A stretch of DNA of 42,896 nt from an uncultured Clostridia bacterium (GTDB taxonomy: Bacteria; Bacillota; Clostridia; Oscillospirales; Acutalibacteraceae): assembly GCA_947627345.1 (NCBI GenBank), contig CANQVS010000019.1, positions 1-42,896 of the forward strand. Direction: 5' to 3'. Position 1 is the first letter of the stretch; each line of letters starts with the position of its first letter. The notes below the pieces were generated by a model, which saw only the letters and a list, made by a program, of their open reading frames with translations, was not told the DNA's origin and searched no databases. Position numbers and translations under genes: made by a program. Below, in pieces: positions 41,142 through 42,896 of this stretch.

Positions 41142-41253
41142 AATAAATTTAATATTGCAACGACACATGTAGTACTTTTGTATGTAAATCTGATTACGGT
41201 AACGCATTAAAAGGTACTATGTGTATTTTTTTGCAAAAAAACAGGAGGAAATT
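41142..41253 (+). promoter_or_regulatory. Leader with terminator-like hairpin before the ribosome binding site
   Basis: A long stem ACACAT-g-TAGTAC... / ...GGTACTATGTGT (41163-41179 with 41209-41224) is followed directly by ATTTTTTTG, then by the ribosome binding site AGGAGG at 41243-41248. It lies between the promoter at 41107-41135 and the ATG at 41254, so it could be a transcription attenuator, or simply the terminator of the FkbM gene. Confidence 0.5.
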
Positions 41254-41811
41254 ATGCCGAGAAATCAATTTCAAAGAATGATATTCGCTCTTATTACCGT
41301 TATAATAACAGTCCACGCTTATGTTTTTTACAGTCTTTATGTTATAAACAGGGAAGCGCTTGTCGCAAATAACGGGATAGACAGCGTTATAGGCTCGATT
41401 AACAATCAGGGCGGAGTTTATATGTTCGGTTCATTTATGCCGATTTGGTCTGTTGTATTAGTCGAGTTCGCTTTCGCTTATACGCTTGAAATTCTTGTGG
41501 GAAGTCCTTTATCGTTTAAGCTTGCGTCAAAGATTTTCAATCCTAAGGATACCCACCCCGTTATATTTGAGACAGCGATAATCTGCGCTACGGTTGGAAT
41601 AATGTGTCCTGCTATGAGTTTTATCGCCGCGTGGCTCTACTTTCCGTACTATTCCGGTTTTAATGTTTTCAGCCTGTTGATTAATTGGGCTAAGCTTGTA
41701 TGCTTTAACTTTCCTTTCGCGTTTTTCAGTCAATTGTTCTTTATTCAGCCCTTTGTGCGTAAGACTTTTAAGCTTATTTTCAGAAAGGATATAAAGGCGA
41801 GAGAAAGTTAA
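41254..41811 (+). CDS. DUF2798-like membrane protein
   Basis: 185 aa from the ATG at 41254, which has AGGAGG 5 nt upstream (an earlier start at 41221 lies inside the hairpin region). Four hydrophobic segments: about 10-30 (MIFALITVIITVHAYVFYSLY), 60-82, 108-130 (ICATVGIMCPAMSFIAAWLYF), and 140-165. NQFQRMIFALITV and GSPLSFKLASKIFNPKDTHPVIFETAIICATVGIMCP fit the DUF2798 pattern of paired helices. Function unknown. Confidence 0.75.
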   Translation: MPRNQFQRMIFALITVIITVHAYVFYSLYVINREALVANNGIDSVIGSINNQGGVYMFGSFMPIWSVVLVEFAFAYTLEILVGSPLSFKLASKIFNPKDTHPVIFETAIICATVGIMCPAMSFIAAWLYFPYYSGFNVFSLLINWAKLVCFNFPFAFFSQLFFIQPFVRKTFKLIFRKDIKARES

Positions 41812-41904
41812 AATTTATAAAAAGTTTGTAATTTTAAGGCTTAGTTGACATTATCCGACAAAGATGTTAAATTTTACTTAGAAGTTTTAATCGGAGGTGC
41901 GGAT

Positions 41905-42336
41905 ATGTCAAAACGGGATTTTCATTTTAATGCGGAGAATAACGCTCCGATAAAATCCAATCAGATAAATAAAACCAAACCGAAAAATCCTGCTCCGCCG
42001 ATAAACGCAAAGCGGAATCCGTCTGTTAACACGCAGGAGTATTCGGTTTATGACGATATTGCAGAGCGCCGAAAAAGCAAAAGTCCGCAGACAGTGGATT
42101 TAAGTTGTTGTGAATACATTAACCCTGACAAACACGATAAGGTTCATAGGAAAAATAAATTAGATAAACAGAAAAACAATATTGATAAAGAAATTCACAG
42201 GGACAACGAATATATAGATAATGACAGCAATATTAACAACGGTGGAGCTGATTTTAAAGAATGGATTATACTTATTATTTTTCTTTTTGTACTCTGCCTT
42301 GGAGTTTTAGCTGTTTACATTCATTTTATTTTTTAG
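41905..42336 (+). CDS. Small protein with a C-terminal membrane anchor, unknown function
   Basis: 143 aa from the ATG at 41905; CGGAGGTG (41892-41899) is 5 nt upstream, so the open frame from 41845 is not used. The first 115 residues are hydrophilic and charged, rich in Asn, Lys and Asp with no cysteine pattern (single CC at SCCEY). One C-terminal hydrophobic helix follows (about 118-142, EWIILIIFLFVLCLGVLAVYIHFIF), consistent with a tail-anchored or bitopic protein. Not recognised. Confidence 0.7.
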   Translation: MSKRDFHFNAENNAPIKSNQINKTKPKNPAPPINAKRNPSVNTQEYSVYDDIAERRKSKSPQTVDLSCCEYINPDKHDKVHRKNKLDKQKNNIDKEIHRDNEYIDNDSNINNGGADFKEWIILIIFLFVLCLGVLAVYIHFIF

Positions 42337-42353
42337 GTATCAAATTAAATATC

Positions 42354-42397
42354 AAATGCAAATAAGTTCATACAGATGTATGAACTTATTTGCATTT
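42354..42397. terminator. Long bidirectional terminator hairpin
   Basis: A perfect 20-bp inverted repeat (42354-42373 / 42378-42397) has loop AGAT, between two convergent genes. The right arm overlaps the stop codon of the minus-strand ABM gene by two bases. Confidence 0.85.
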
Positions 42398-42686
42398 ATA
42401 CTTCCTCATATTTTTCAACTTTCAAACTAAGTTTGTACTTTTTTCTTAACTCTGCTATTTCTTTCATCATTTCTGATTTATGATGTAAGTCAAGTGCCTT
42501 TTGATTTTTCCATTTATCTATTAGCAGTACAGTTTCAAAATCATTCATTGGAAAAAAGTATTCATAACCTTCGTTTCCCTCTTCATTTAGAACCCTGTCT
42601 ACTATTCCTTTTGAAACCATTTCTTCTGCAAATTTTCTTGCGTTTCCGTTTTTTCCTGTGTAATATATATTTATTGTTAAACTCAT
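42396..42686 (-). CDS. ABM-domain protein (putative quinol monooxygenase-like)
   Basis: 96 aa, the size of a single ABM (antibiotic biosynthesis monooxygenase) ferredoxin-like domain. LTINIYYTGKNGNARKFAEEMVSKGIVDRVLNEEGNEGYEYFFPMNDFETVLLIDKWKNQKALDLHHKSEMM has the family layout: an N-terminal strand, then an ..Y.Y.....V.L.D.W.....L..H. half. His67 or His68 (DLHH) lies at the usual ligand position. Members such as YgiN act on quinones or bind heme; the substrate here is unknown. AAAGGA precedes the ATG. Confidence 0.8.
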   Translation of the reverse strand: MSLTINIYYTGKNGNARKFAEEMVSKGIVDRVLNEEGNEGYEYFFPMNDFETVLLIDKWKNQKALDLHHKSEMMKEIAELRKKYKLSLKVEKYEEV

Positions 42687-42823
42687 ATTTTAGCATCCTT
42701 TATTTTCGTATTAAATAATAACCTGTTGCGTTATTTATACTATGTTAATCTAAGATATTATAATGAATGTATTGTGTAATAATATGTAAATAAAATAAAA
42801 AATACAAGAAGTTTTATTGAAAC

Positions 42824-42847
42824 GGGGCAGTTCATTTGAACTGCCCC
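42824..42847 (-). terminator. Terminator hairpin of a gene leaving the window on the right
   Basis: A perfect 10-bp stem GGGGCAGTTC / GAACTGCCCC (42824-42833 / 42838-42847). On the minus strand it is followed by GTTTCAATAAAACTTC. It lies between the ABM gene and the partial gene at the right edge. Confidence 0.55.
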
Positions 42848-42871
42848 TACGCTGTTATTTAAGCTGTTATA

Positions 42872-42896
42872 TTATTTTTTTACGGTAACTTTTGCT
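42872..42896 (-). CDS. C-terminal codons of a minus-strand protein (3' partial view)
   Basis: The minus-strand frame at the edge reads AKVTVKK followed by TAA (42872-42874). This is like the end of a BIG2 or similar surface domain (ATITVK-type strand), and the gene may be a second Ig-like protein. Only seven codons are visible, so the call rests mainly on the terminator hairpin 25 nt downstream. Confidence 0.4.

Overview
The window looks like a chromosomal segment of a low-GC, anaerobic, gut-type Firmicute of the Ruminococcus / Oscillospiraceae kind. This is inferred from the sequence: strong AGGAGG ribosome binding sites, AT-rich sigma-A promoters (TTGACA-17-TATAAT), a split transketolase, ECF-type vitamin transport, type III pantothenate kinase, and above all a secreted CotH-family protein carrying two starch-binding modules and a C-terminal dockerin. 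No phage, IS element or CRISPR array was seen. Most of the window is housekeeping DNA with a few unexplained accessory pieces.

Layout. 1-671: 3' end of a surface protein with a Ser/Thr/Pro linker and two BIG2-type Ig-like domains. 815-2243 (-): an ECF sigma factor translationally coupled to its presumed membrane anti-sigma factor. 2487-3697 (-): trxA-trxB. 4393-6176 (-): two-subunit transketolase. 6349-8837 (+): coaX, an ECF transporter S component, birA (cofactor uptake and use). 8914-11159 (-): purine permease and a MecA-like adaptor. 11307-12842 (+): cytoplasmic GH13 enzyme, convergent with 12951-15671 (-), the CotH/CBM26-like/dockerin protein. 15783-16709 (-): CorA. 17121-20876 (+): FlaA1/CapD-type nucleotide-sugar enzyme and glmS. 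20947-23188 (-): glycosyltransferase, zinc-ribbon membrane protein and a protein resembling only the membrane half of an LtaS-type synthase. 23360-24987 (-): second ECF sigma/anti-sigma pair. 25140-25774: three full and one partial copy of a 195-bp tandem repeat, ending inside the terminator of a tRNA Met-Glu-Leu operon (25796-26044, -). 26309-27277 (-): ROK glucokinase. 27541-28388 (+): rplM-rpsI. 28514-28789 (-): Nif11-like small protein. 28938-33847 (+): membrane protein, pyrC, a DRE-TIM aldolase, pyrF. 33954-36193 (+): serC-serA. 36314-39472 (-): DUF815 ATPase, orphan substrate-binding lipoprotein, DUF5662 and HD proteins, preceded by a structured RNA leader (about 39473-39656). 39791-39908 (+): a solitary 5S rRNA gene. 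40053-42336 (+): FkbM-type methyltransferase and two small membrane proteins. 42396-42686 (-): ABM-domain protein. 42872-42896 (-): last codons of a further protein.

How the parts fit. Starch-related functions cluster loosely: an extracellular dockerin protein with starch-binding modules, a cytoplasmic GH13 enzyme, and a glucokinase further along. Cell-envelope functions (FlaA1/CapD-like enzyme, GlmS, polyprenyl-phosphate glycosyltransferase, LtaS-like fragment) lie together in the middle. Two independent ECF sigma/anti-sigma pairs imply envelope sensing. The least explained items are the structured RNA upstream of the DUF815 operon, the 195-bp repeat array attached to a tRNA terminator, the Nif11-like peptide with no RiPP enzymes beside it, and a terminator-like hairpin between promoter and ribosome binding site at 41142-41253. 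All functional statements come from reading the sequence; no database search was run.
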